A stretch of 60,289 bases of DNA from positions 1-60,289 of the forward strand of contig CAZUZS010000025.1 of NCBI GenBank assembly GCA_964624795.1, written 5' to 3'. Below are positions 29,121 to 37,987 of the stretch, piece by piece. The translations under genes and the position numbers were made by a program. Below the pieces are notes generated by a model. It was not told where the DNA came from. It was given only the letters and a program-made list of their open reading frames with translations, and made no database searches. Numbering within the stretch: the first letter of the stretch is position 1; each line of letters begins with the position of its first letter. Source of the stretch: CAZUZS01 sp964624795. GTDB lineage: Bacteria > Calditrichota > Calditrichia > RBG-13-44-9.

Positions 29121-30256
29121 TATTCGCCTCCTTTCTGCTCGTTTGCAGAGGCAACATCTTCATTTTTTACGCTATGTTCCATCTCCTGTTTGATGAGCCT
29201 TCTTTTACGTATGTTTGTGGCAATGGCATGACCGGCAACGCCTGCTCCCGCGCCGATTGCCGCCACTGTTCCGATGGTGTCCGCCGTAGTTTCAATGCCG
29301 AAACCCGGGAAGGATGCCAGATGCCGGTAGAAGGGCCCATTATCCCAAAAACTGGCTTCGCTGCAACCAATACATCCATGACCCGATTGTATGGGGTAGC
29401 TTACGCCATTATTCCATCGTATGATACCACACGAATTATAGGTGACCGGACCCCGGCAGCCCATCTTGTACAGGCAATGCCCTTTTTTAGCGGCGTCGTC
29501 ATCAAACGTCTCGACAAACAATCCGGCGTCGTAGTACGGCCGGCGGTAACAGGAGTCGTGTACTCTGGTGGAATAAAATGATTGGGGCCGCCCCAGACCA
29601 TCCAATTGTGGCAATCGATCGAATGCCAGAATGTAGACAATCACACCTGCCATAACCTCTGCAATAGGCGGGCAGCCGGGCACTTTAATAACGGTCTTAT
29701 TGGTAATAACTTCGTGAATGGGTGTTGCACCAGTAGGATTTGGTTTGGAAGCCTGGATGCATCCGTTAGAAGCGCAACTTCCCCAGGCAATGATAGCCTT
29801 GGCGCCTTCTGCCGCTTCCTTGACAATATCCAGCGCAGTCCGGCCTCCGATGGTACAATAAACGCCGCCGTCCTTGGTTGGCACCGACCCTTCGACGGTC
29901 ATTATGTACTCACCCTTGTATTTTTCCATGGTGTTATGAAGCGCAGCTTCCGCTTGATGCCCTGCTGCTGCCTGCAGGGTCTCGGAATAGTCAAGCGAGA
30001 TTTTGTCTAAAATGATATCCGAAACAATGGGGTGAGAAGAGCGGATAAAAGATTCGCTGCAACAAGTACATTCCTGAAAGTGAAACCAGACGACTGGCGG
30101 ACGTGGTTTCGTTTCCAGGGCTTTTGCAACTTTGGACAAACCGCTGGCATGAATTCCTGCCGCGGCCGTGATATATGCACAGAAGCGCATGAAATCACGC
30201 CTTGAGTAGCCCTGACTCTGCATTTTCTCCCAGAGTGTTTGGGGTTGATCAGGCAT
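29120..30256 (-). CDS. hyaA: [NiFe] hydrogenase small subunit with six-cysteine proximal cluster signature
   Basis: Carries the iron-sulfur relay of the periplasmic hydrogenase (378 residues). A Tat signal (YSRRDFMRF) drives export with the large subunit. The proximal-cluster region reads ECTCCSESF (Cys63, Cys65, Cys66), then GSCASNGC (Cys161, Cys166) and VPGCPP (Cys195). Shifted by 46 these equal Cys17, 19, 20, 115, 120 and 149 of the Ralstonia membrane-bound enzyme, in which Cys19 and Cys120 are the extra pair making the [4Fe-3S] cluster. A C-terminal membrane helix (about 325-345) is present. GGAGGTG precedes the ATG. Confidence 0.97.
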   Translation of the reverse strand: MPDQPQTLWEKMQSQGYSRRDFMRFCAYITAAAGIHASGLSKVAKALETKPRPPVVWFHFQECTCCSESFIRSSHPIVSDIILDKISLDYSETLQAAAGHQAEAALHNTMEKYKGEYIMTVEGSVPTKDGGVYCTIGGRTALDIVKEAAEGAKAIIAWGSCASNGCIQASKPNPTGATPIHEVITNKTVIKVPGCPPIAEVMAGVIVYILAFDRLPQLDGLGRPQSFYSTRVHDSCYRRPYYDAGLFVETFDDDAAKKGHCLYKMGCRGPVTYNSCGIIRWNNGVSYPIQSGHGCIGCSEASFWDNGPFYRHLASFPGFGIETTADTIGTVAAIGAGAGVAGHAIATNIRKRRLIKQEMEHSVKNEDVASANEQKGGE

Positions 30257-31129
30257 AGTACACCTCCACAGTTAATGTGTCCGAAAAGAATTAGCAATCT
30301 GACTATATATAAAAATGGCTTCCTTGATCAGAAGCTCTTTTAAACTGCGGACTCCAACATGAAGGAGGTGTGAGCTAAAAGAAAAATCCGGGTGAAAATG
30401 CGATTGAGTCTAGACTCCTCAACTAAAAGTATTAAGGAAATCTGCGTTTAAAACAAACCATTTGACATACCGCTTTCGTTTTCGATAAGTCCATATCGTA
30501 TTATCAAATCATTCTGAATATATGAAAAAAAATATTTTTGTCAATAGAAAAATTTAATTGAGCGCAAATCTATTGTGAATATCGTAATATTTTTAAAACA
30601 TATCCGATGATATTGTATAAATTTTATGTTGTAAATAATACGAGAAAATAAGGAAATATCGTAATTCAAAATTGTTTTAATACAGCATAATCAAATTGCG
30701 CTTTAAACCAATATTTTATTTTGAGATACAAACCAATCGAATCAATTTTTTACATCATTCGTGTGAAAAAAGATTTATATTGTAGCACGCCTAATTTTAA
30801 TAATGGCTTGTTAGGATTTGCGATTTTATTCTTTTGTAAAACCATTTTTCAAAATTTATTATGGCCTGAAAATTTCCGGCAATGCTCCATTCAGAGCCGG
30901 CCAATTTCCTATCGATAAAATCTTTGCCAGTCGGCGTTGCGGGATTCTTCCATTTTAATAATGATGATTATCCTTAAACAGAATGCGAAACGAGCCGTCT
31001 GAAGATATTGACGGATTGGATGATAGATTCGGTTCGCAAAGATAAATATAAAAGCTTGAATATCATTGCAATTGCGTTATATTACTCTATGGGTTCAGTA
31101 GATTAAAACGTACTGAAGATTGAAAGACA
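30257..31129. other. Divergent intergenic region between hydrogenase operon and Rrf2 gene
   Basis: About 870 bases, markedly AT-rich from roughly 30480 to 30870. It must hold the promoters of both flanking genes. A plus-strand frame of 65 codons at 30721-30918 has no ribosome site and a composition expected of AT-rich non-coding DNA, so I do not call it. Confidence 0.5.
30517..30544 (-). promoter_or_regulatory. Candidate promoter of the hydrogenase operon
   Basis: Minus-strand TTGACA is followed after 16 bases by TATATT, giving a leader of about 255 bases to the small-subunit ATG. The match is good but the surroundings are AT-rich, and the long leader leaves room for regulation. Confidence 0.45.
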
Positions 31130-31576
31130 ATGTTATCCAAGAAAGCTAAATACGCGATTAATGCCCTGGTTTGCCTGGCTCGTTATCCGGAAGGCATTCC
31201 GGTACGGATCCGGGACATTGCTGAAAGTGAGAATATCCCCCAGAAATTTCTGGAAGCCATTCTGCTGGATTTAAGAAATGCCGGAATCCTGGGAAGTCGC
31301 AAAGGGAAGGGTGGTGGTTACTTTTTGCTCAAAAACCCTGAAGATGTGAATCTGGCAACTGTAGTCAGGATTTTCGACGGAGCGATCGCCCTGGTTCCGT
31401 GTGTAACATATGTCTATTACCAGCGTTGCGATGAGTGTAAAGACGAAGAAACCTGCGGTATTCGCAACGTCTTCAAGGAAGTCCGGGACGAAACCGTGGC
31501 GCTGTTAAAAAAAGCCACACTTTCGGAAATCCTGCGACGGGAAGCAGCTCTGATAAAAGAAAAGGCCGACAGGTGA
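31130..31576 (+). CDS. Rrf2-family transcriptional regulator with four clustered cysteines
   Basis: 148 residues. The N-terminal winged helix (MLSKKAKYAINALVCLARYP, then IRDIAESENIPQKFLEAIL) and the wing SRKGKGGGY are typical of Rrf2 proteins. Cys91, Cys100, Cys103 and Cys109 lie in the segment where IscR and NsrR bind an Fe-S cluster, though the spacing differs from both. It is transcribed divergently from the hydrogenase operon, so control of that operon in response to redox, oxygen or nitric oxide is a reasonable inference. No Isc or Suf genes are nearby. Confidence 0.92.
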   Translation: MLSKKAKYAINALVCLARYPEGIPVRIRDIAESENIPQKFLEAILLDLRNAGILGSRKGKGGGYFLLKNPEDVNLATVVRIFDGAIALVPCVTYVYYQRCDECKDEETCGIRNVFKEVRDETVALLKKATLSEILRREAALIKEKADR

Positions 31577-31607
31577 TTTGCACCATGCCGCGACAACCAT
31601 CGCCTTA

Positions 31608-31904
31608 TTATTGAACAACCGTAAATATTTCCCGTTTTCCCGAATCTACCAATGGAATAAATCGTTGATACCAACTCTGCCAATCGCTGCTGCTGGTTTC
31701 GTTCTTGAACGATTTTTCGTAATCGGCCAAGCTTTCGAATGTGATTTCTAAGACCATTGTGTAATATTGCCCGGTAAGATCGGTCAGCAATCGTGGCGGG
31801 GCGGCTCCGAAATTCTGCATACTCTTAGGGCTCTCCCGGAATAAATTTATTGCTTCCCTCGTTTTCCCAAATTTTAGCTGAAATATATCACGAACCAGAA
31901 TCAT
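31608..31904 (-). CDS. NIPSNAP-like small alpha/beta protein
   Basis: 98 residues: MILVRDIFQLKFGKTREAINLF, a middle part with LLTDLTGQYYTMVLEITFESLADYE, and an ending helix and strand. The pattern fits a dimeric ferredoxin-like alpha/beta barrel of the NIPSNAP kind, whose role is not established. The ATG is preceded by GAGGAGAT; an upstream frame extension to 32084 is unlikely. The last bases converge on the Rrf2 gene. Confidence 0.7.
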   Translation of the reverse strand: MILVRDIFQLKFGKTREAINLFRESPKSMQNFGAAPPRLLTDLTGQYYTMVLEITFESLADYEKSFKNETSSSDWQSWYQRFIPLVDSGKREIFTVVQ

Positions 31905-32118
31905 GATTATCTCCTCTCTTGTTTTTTTATCAAACAACCGGTAACTCCAGTTGAACGGCTTCACTACAAGGCAGAAATTGAACCGATTGACGCGCTGGCA
32001 TCTTTGTTCTTTAAGATCAAAGATGCCAGCACTCTCCCTGCTCCCGGGCACTCCCGATTTCATTTCGTGGGAATGCTGCATCACTAAATAAGACCAATCA
32101 TGCTGAAGGCCTATGGGC

Positions 32119-32718
32119 TTAATTCATCCCCGTTTTTGAATTAGCCGGCGGTATTGGCGCCGGGACCTCATTCTGAATCGGTTTTAGCGATTGCAGATAG
32201 GAGAAAATGTCCCGCAAATCCGCATCACTGACTTTGCCTATGCTTTCCCATGGCATTGGCGGCAGGATCGGCCTCCCGGCACCCATGTGCTTGCCGGTGC
32301 GCATCGTTTTGATGAATATTTCCGGTGTCCATAATCCCAGGCCGGTATTTTTGTCCGGCGTGAGGTTAGCTGCAAACGATACGCCCCAGGGGCCTGCCCA
32401 GGCGGTTAAATCATTGGAAAATAAGCCTCCCCATTTATCGGGCCCCATGACTGACATGTCCACTTTGGGAAGCTTTTCGTTTGCCGGGTGACCTGACAAA
32501 AGCCTTGTTTCATCAGGAACAGGCCCCATCTTGGTCATCACCTTCGGCGAATGACAATCGTTACAACCACCCAGATTTACCAGATATTCACCGTGTTTCA
32601 CCTGTTCCTGATTGGCCGCTTTATCCTGAGCGGCAAGCTTAGTGTTAAATCCATAACCGAAAACCATCATCACTACCATAACTGCAATTACTCCGACAAC
32701 ATGCGATCTGTTCTTCAT
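32119..32718 (-). CDS. Monoheme cytochrome c
   Basis: 199 residues with an N-terminal hydrophobic export signal (about 8-24) and one heme site CNDCH (Cys52, Cys55, His56) after GEYLVNLGG. Met in LPPMPWESIGKVSDADL is the likely sixth ligand. The pattern GEYL...CxxCH...NLTPD...GLG.W resembles the gluconate/aldehyde-dehydrogenase type cytochromes and parts of the diheme protein encoded on the other side of the gap. It starts at an ATG with GGAGT upstream. Redox partner unknown. Confidence 0.88.
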   Translation of the reverse strand: MKNRSHVVGVIAVMVVMMVFGYGFNTKLAAQDKAANQEQVKHGEYLVNLGGCNDCHSPKVMTKMGPVPDETRLLSGHPANEKLPKVDMSVMGPDKWGGLFSNDLTAWAGPWGVSFAANLTPDKNTGLGLWTPEIFIKTMRTGKHMGAGRPILPPMPWESIGKVSDADLRDIFSYLQSLKPIQNEVPAPIPPANSKTGMN

Positions 32719-33539
32719 CAAAAGACTCCTTTTGGATTAAGTTGAATGGAATCCGTCCCTGTGAAAGTGATCCCTGTTATTTGGCTGAACATTTACAATC
32801 TTATGGCCCTTTTTGGGGCGCAAACACATCATACCTTCTTTGTTTGATCTGACTGACTGCAGGAAAGAGTTTGCTATCGAACACTCTGCAAGCACCCACG
32901 TTTTTCGGAGATCTCTGGGAGTAAGCAGTCTTCCCCGGAAACGGCCGTCAAAGCGTCTTCGAGTATCCATGCAAATACGCGCGGCAAAACAAATTAACAT
33001 TTTTTTGCCTTATTTATGATCTATATAAAAATGGAATCTAAATCAGTATCTTAAAATAGCTTAAGATATATTCTTGCCGAATATTATCCCGCAAATCGTA
33101 TTAGGTGGAACAGAACAGTATTTCCGCTTTTCGCGGAGTTCCGGAGAACGTTATTTCTCCATGGAAGATTCTGTTGGCGTAAGAACTTCTTTGAAATCTT
33201 TAATAAATTTGTATTTGTCGAAACCACGGCAGATTTGGTTCTTCTCATGTCATATTCTCAAATTTACACTTGAAACATACTTCTAGTTTGATGATAAGTT
33301 CCGGGTTTGTTCCTCAGAATCTTAAATGAGAAGAAACACGGCCGGCTCTGTTCAGGATTCAGGAAAAGCCTGGCATTTGTTTACTGAGTGGTATCGTTTG
33401 GAGAATGGAGTTCAACCACATCTTTTTCTTTGGAATAGGGAGAAATTCCTTTGTAAATTGAGGGTCAATATGTGCACACTGATAGTTGCTCATTATTAAG
33501 TTTTTCTCTTAACATTTCACAATAAATAATGGAGGCTCT
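32719..33539. other. Intergenic region between two cytochrome c genes
   Basis: About 820 bases between divergently transcribed genes. Short open frames are present on both strands (for example minus 32737-33000) but none has a ribosome site or a recognisable product. Promoters for both cytochromes must be here; I could not pick one with confidence. Confidence 0.4.
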
Positions 33540-34523
33540 ATGAATAAATGGTTTAAAGTGCTTGTTACCGTAGTCGTGGTGATTGTTCTCATCATCCTGG
33601 GCGGAATTGGTTATCTTCGGTTTTTCTTTCCCAAGGTAGGTGCCGCTCCGGAGTTAAAAATAGATGCTACGCCCGAAATGGTGGCGCGTGGCGAATACTT
33701 GGCGAATCATGTTTCTGTTTGTCTGGACTGCCATTCAAGTCGGGACTGGGATTATTATGCCGGTCCCATTATTCAGGGTACTGAAGGAAAGGGCGGTGAG
33801 CTATTCGGCAAAAAAGACGGTTTCCCGGGAGATTTCTATGCCGCCAATATCACACCCTACAGTCTTGGGGATTGGACAGATGGGGAAATTTACCGCCTGA
33901 TTACTACCGGTGTGAAGAAAGACGGGAATCCGGTTTTTCCCATTATGCCGTACCCTGAGTATGCCCAGATGGATCCGGCTGATGTCAAATCGATAATTGC
34001 CTATTTGCGCACACTGCCTGCAATTAAAAACAATGTGCCGCGTTCTGAAGCCGCATTCCCGATGAGCCTGATTATGCGCACATTTCCACAGCCGGCAGCG
34101 CTGCAATCCATGCCGGAAAAATCCGACACGGTCTCTTATGGCAGATATATTGCGACCATCGCCGGTTGTGCCGGGTGCCACACCCTCATGGAAAAAGGGA
34201 AACCGTTGCCAGGTATGGAACTCGCCGGCGGCATGGAATTTGGCCTTCCCGGTGGTGGGGTTGTACGATCAGCTAACATCACGCCTGATGATGAAACCGG
34301 TATCGGAGCATGGACGAAAGCGGATTTTATCCGGCGGTTCAGTTCTTATGCCGATCCCGGGGCCAGGGAAAAAGTGAAAGCGGGACGGATGAACACCGTC
34401 ATGCCGTGGTTTATGTATTCCGGAATGACGGAAGAAGATCTCGGCGCTATTTATGCGTACTTGCAAACCGTGACTCCTGCGAAACATGTCTTCGACCAAT
34501 TTACCCCGCCTGCCGGTGATTGA
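33540..34523 (+). CDS. Diheme cytochrome c, membrane-anchored
   Basis: 327 residues. A single N-terminal membrane helix (about 7-28) without a clear cleavage site anchors two cytochrome c domains: CLDCH (Cys61-His65) and CAGCH (Cys210-His214). Met-containing segments (FPIMPYPEY and NTVMPWFMYSG) supply probable distal ligands. Both domains share the ANITP...WT motif also present in the monoheme neighbour, suggesting common ancestry. GGAGG lies before the ATG. Similar proteins serve as electron acceptors of periplasmic dehydrogenases or donors to oxidases; neither is encoded here. Confidence 0.9.
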   Translation: MNKWFKVLVTVVVVIVLIILGGIGYLRFFFPKVGAAPELKIDATPEMVARGEYLANHVSVCLDCHSSRDWDYYAGPIIQGTEGKGGELFGKKDGFPGDFYAANITPYSLGDWTDGEIYRLITTGVKKDGNPVFPIMPYPEYAQMDPADVKSIIAYLRTLPAIKNNVPRSEAAFPMSLIMRTFPQPAALQSMPEKSDTVSYGRYIATIAGCAGCHTLMEKGKPLPGMELAGGMEFGLPGGGVVRSANITPDDETGIGAWTKADFIRRFSSYADPGAREKVKAGRMNTVMPWFMYSGMTEEDLGAIYAYLQTVTPAKHVFDQFTPPAGD

Positions 34524-34695
34524 GCATTCCGCGGCTCCGGCATGATTGTCATCCTGCTGGAATGAAAAACCGCTTCGGTTTGCCGCCTCTTTTGGGTACG
34601 CCCGGCTTAGTCTTTGTCTGCGGAGAGAGCAAATTAACGAAAAATCCCGGGTTGCAGAACAAATTAACTGAACATGAAATGGAGCGATTACAATT

Positions 34696-35127
34696 ATGAA
34701 GAATCCCGAAACAGACTTACTGGCAATCGATCAAACAGTCGCGGCACTCTACGAGGTGATATCCATTAAAAGAGGCGGGGAACCGGATTGGGAGCGATTT
34801 CGGGCACTATTCTACCCCAGAGCACGCCTGATCAGCAATACCGGAGAGGAACCGGTGATTTGGACGGTGGAGGAATTCAGCCATTATTATAAGGAAAGAA
34901 TTTCCGGAGGAACCGTCAGCGAATTTTATGAGGGTGAGATCAGCGGCAAAACGGATATCTTCGGCAATATTGCCCATCGTTTCAGCACCTACCAGGCCAT
35001 ACCACCCAAAAGAGGAATCAATAGCATTCAACTCCTGAAAGCCGGTGGCCGATGGCGAATTACTTCCATCATCTGGAATGACGAAACAGACCGTTTCCCC
35101 ATCCCGGAGAAGTATTTGGCAAAATGA
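34696..35127 (+). CDS. NTF2-like (SnoaL/DUF4440-type) protein
   Basis: 143 residues with the cone-shaped NTF2 pattern: N-terminal helices (LLAIDQTVAALYEVISI), a WERFRALFYPRARLI turn, and C-terminal strands ending in GGRWRITSIIWNDE. Members act as small enzymes or ligand binders, and no active-site set is obvious here. The ATG follows a GGAGCG at about a dozen bases. The gap to the MATE gene is short, so they may share a transcript. Confidence 0.75.
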   Translation: MKNPETDLLAIDQTVAALYEVISIKRGGEPDWERFRALFYPRARLISNTGEEPVIWTVEEFSHYYKERISGGTVSEFYEGEISGKTDIFGNIAHRFSTYQAIPPKRGINSIQLLKAGGRWRITSIIWNDETDRFPIPEKYLAK

Positions 35128-35213
35128 CAATTCCAGGAAGGCGGCTCTCCCCATGAATAAAGATCGGGCAAGCCGCTTAGTCGGATTCCAGCAATAAAAC
35201 TGCAATCGGAACA

Positions 35214-36548
35214 ATGCACAAGTACAGAACGCATATCAGGGAAACCCTCCATCTTGCCTATCCTGTGACCATTGGGCAATTGGGGCATGTGATGCTCGGA
35301 GTGGAAGACAGCATCATGGTGGGCAAAGTGGGTGCAACTCCGCTGGCCGCTGCTTCGCTTGTGAATGGTCTGGTTTTCCTTATCATCGTGTTCGGCCTGG
35401 GGATGACACTGGCGATTACCCCGCTGGTGGCAATCGCAAAAGGGCAGAACAACCGCGAACAGTGCGGTGTGGTTCTTCGACAGGGGCTACTGCTGAACGC
35501 TGCGCTTGCCGTTGCATTATCCGTGGTAACCTACTTTTTATCCGATTTGATATTTTTTCTGAATCAACCACCGGAAGTCGCGGTCCAGGCCGCGTCTTAT
35601 GCCAAAATTCTGAGCTTCTCCATCACACCCTTCATGCTGTTCCAGATTTACCGGCAGTTTATCGAGGGGCTTTCTTTTACCCGCCCGGCGATGTATATCA
35701 CTATTCTTGCAAACCTGGTTAACATCTTCGGGAACTGGATTTTCATTTACGGCAAATTAGGTTTCCCCGCTATGGGGTTGGACGGCGCCGGTTATTCCAC
35801 TTTAGCCGTGCGAATTTTCATGGCAGCGGTGATTATCGTTTACACAATTACCGCCAGCCGGTTCAAAGAATATGAGCCAACCCTGCGCTTCAGAAATATC
35901 AACCGGGCAGTTATTCGACGCTTGCTGAACATCGGCCTGCCCAGCGGCTTGCAGCATTTTTTTGAGGTGGGCGCCTTCTCGTTTTCGGCGGTGATGATCG
36001 GCTGGCTGGGCAGCACACCGCTGGCGGCACACCAGATTGCGCTGAGCATGGCTTCCATTTCATTTATGATCATTCTGGGAATTTCCGCCGCCGGGACCAT
36101 TCGGGTGGGAAGCGCCGTGGGCCGGGATGATATTGCCGGTGTCAGAAATGCCGGGTTTTCTGCATTGTTCATTGCTGCGACGATTATGGCCTGCTTCGGC
36201 CTGATCTTTGTGTCCTTCCGGAATTTCTTCCCCCGACTTTTCATCTCCAATAGCGAGGTTATTTCCGTTGCCGCATCCCTGCTTGTTGTGGCAGCATTTT
36301 TTCAAATCTCAGACGGCGTGCAAGCGGTGGGGCTGGGTATTTTGCGGGGGCTGACTGATGTCAAAATGCCCATGATTTTCAGCTTTGTGGCCTACTGGGT
36401 GGTCGGCCTTCCGGTGGGGTATCTGCTCGGATTTGTCGCCGGCAAAGGTGTTGTAGGCATCTGGATCGGCCTGCTATCCGGTTTGAGTATCGCTGCTTTT
36501 TTCTTCGCTATGCGATTCAATTATAAAACAAAAATCCGGCATCCGTAG
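35214..36548 (+). CDS. MATE-family efflux transporter
   Basis: 444 residues with about twelve membrane helices in two homologous halves. Typical family segments are LAYPVTIGQLGHVMLGVEDSIMVGKVG at the start of helix 1 to 2 (first half), FVNIFGNWIFIYG-like NIFGNWIFIYGKLG, and GLPSGLQHFFEVGAFSF at the start of the second half. MATE proteins export cationic drugs or metabolites using Na+ or H+ gradients. The substrate cannot be predicted; the neighbours (NTF2-like protein and aldo/keto reductase) give no clear hint. Confidence 0.92.
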   Translation: MHKYRTHIRETLHLAYPVTIGQLGHVMLGVEDSIMVGKVGATPLAAASLVNGLVFLIIVFGLGMTLAITPLVAIAKGQNNREQCGVVLRQGLLLNAALAVALSVVTYFLSDLIFFLNQPPEVAVQAASYAKILSFSITPFMLFQIYRQFIEGLSFTRPAMYITILANLVNIFGNWIFIYGKLGFPAMGLDGAGYSTLAVRIFMAAVIIVYTITASRFKEYEPTLRFRNINRAVIRRLLNIGLPSGLQHFFEVGAFSFSAVMIGWLGSTPLAAHQIALSMASISFMIILGISAAGTIRVGSAVGRDDIAGVRNAGFSALFIAATIMACFGLIFVSFRNFFPRLFISNSEVISVAASLLVVAAFFQISDGVQAVGLGILRGLTDVKMPMIFSFVAYWVVGLPVGYLLGFVAGKGVVGIWIGLLSGLSIAAFFFAMRFNYKTKIRHP

Positions 36549-36865
36549 TAAATAAGCATGTTTTTGAGTTTTATTCGGTTGTTATGAATTTTTGGGAATA
36601 ATGGGGGGAGGTGAGCACTCGTGCCACGAGGACTTCAACTTGCAGAAGTGTCCGAAAACCTTACTCCCCAATTGATAATAATTAATTGAACGATCTGTAT
36701 TTCATTTTCCTTTTATACAAGTAGGGATGAAAAGATTGGAAAATTGTGCGCATATGGATCGAACGGCGGATGGAGTCGAGGTCAACGTTTGATCAGGCGG
36801 CCAAACCGCAGTTGCTAAACGAGAAATGCTATTTGTTGGGAGCACCAAAATATGAGGAACAGTTG
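36549..36865. other. Intergenic region with small inverted repeats
   Basis: 317 bases between the transporter and the reductase. A perfect dyad CTCGTG-C-CACGAG lies at 36618-36630, immediately followed by GGACTTC with GAAGTGTCC (36630-36653). There is no T-run, so an operator or structured RNA fits better than a terminator. No gene was seen. Confidence 0.4.
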
Positions 36866-37843
36866 ATGAGCGATACGCTGCCTTTACGACAATTAGGTGG
36901 AACCGGTGTAATAATTTCACCGATCGGATTGGGATGCTGGCAGTTCAGTCAGGGCAAGGGCATAGCCGGAAAGTACTGGCCGTATCTTGAGAATGATGAG
37001 ATCGGGGAAATTGTTCGGGTTAGTCTGGAAAACGGTGTGAATTGGTTCGACACCGCCGAATTTTATGGACATGGAAAATCCGAAGAAAACCTGGCTGCCG
37101 CGCTGCACGAATCAGGCAAGTCGCCAGGTGAAGTAATCATTGCAACCAAGTGGTGGCCCTTGTTTCATACCGCCGGAAATATTCCGAAAACTATCGGCAA
37201 TCGATTGACCGCCCTGAATGGCTTTCCCATCGATCTCTACCAGGTTCACCAGCCGTATGCTTTCTCCACCACCCGCGCCCAAATCAGGGAAATGGCCAAG
37301 TTGGTGAAAACCGGCAAGATTCGTCATGTGGGCGTCAGTAATTTTTCTGCAAGAAGAATGCGGATTGCTGCCGATGAGCTTTCCCGGCACGGGTTGCGCC
37401 TGGCATCCAACCAGGTGCGCTACAGCCTGCTGGACAGGAAAATTGAAGGGAACGGAATTCTGGAAACGGCCAGGGAATTGGGCGCAACAATAATTGCTTA
37501 CTCGCCGTTGGCGCAGGGCCTACTAACCGGAAAATTTCATGATAACCCAGCTCTGATTCGTGGCCGTTCCGGGCCGCGTAAATACCTCAACGATTTCAAA
37601 CGGAAAGGTCTGGAGAAAAGCCGGCCGGTGATAAATGCTTTAAAAGAGATTGCTGCCAGGTTTGATGCAACACCTGCTCAGGTCGCGCTAAACTGGCTGA
37701 TCACCAGCCAGGGCGATACCGTCGTTGCTATTCCTGGCGCCTCCAGCGTGGATCATGCGCGTGATAATGCCGCCGCTATGAATTTTCGGTTAACGGAGGA
37801 GGAGACTGGGAGGTTGGAAGAGATCTCCCGGGATTTCAAATAA
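36866..37843 (+). CDS. Aldo/keto reductase
   Basis: 325-residue NADPH-dependent oxidoreductase of the TIM-barrel AKR superfamily. The catalytic tetrad is visible as Asp62 (NWFDTAEFYG), Tyr67, Lys95 (IIATKWW) and His128 (LYQVHQPY). The cofactor-binding end has VAIPGASSVDHARDN. The ATG is preceded by GAGGAA; a 40-codon upstream extension of the frame is rejected because the protein then loses its normal start. Substrate unknown. Confidence 0.93.
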   Translation: MSDTLPLRQLGGTGVIISPIGLGCWQFSQGKGIAGKYWPYLENDEIGEIVRVSLENGVNWFDTAEFYGHGKSEENLAAALHESGKSPGEVIIATKWWPLFHTAGNIPKTIGNRLTALNGFPIDLYQVHQPYAFSTTRAQIREMAKLVKTGKIRHVGVSNFSARRMRIAADELSRHGLRLASNQVRYSLLDRKIEGNGILETARELGATIIAYSPLAQGLLTGKFHDNPALIRGRSGPRKYLNDFKRKGLEKSRPVINALKEIAARFDATPAQVALNWLITSQGDTVVAIPGASSVDHARDNAAAMNFRLTEEETGRLEEISRDFK

Positions 37844-37932
37844 TTAGCAGATTGAGAAAGTTTAATTTGTCGGCAGCGGAAATCTGATTTATCCGCGCCA
37901 TCCGTAATTTATTTTGGCAATATTGCAATCTA

Positions 37933-37970
37933 AAAGATGCTCGTCCAGATTTGAAGAGACGAGCATCTTT
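37933..37970. terminator. Bidirectional terminator between convergent genes
   Basis: A perfect 13-bp stem (AAAGATGCTCGTC with GACGAGCATCTTT) and 12-base loop lie between the reductase and the propeller protein. T-rich bases follow on both strands (ATTTAG on plus, TTTTAG on minus). Confidence 0.85.
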
Positions 37971-37987
37971 ATTTAGAATCTGATTAT

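Noticed and set aside
30721..30918. Plus-strand 65-codon frame in the AT-rich gap
   Set aside because: No ribosome site, composition typical of AT-rich non-coding DNA.
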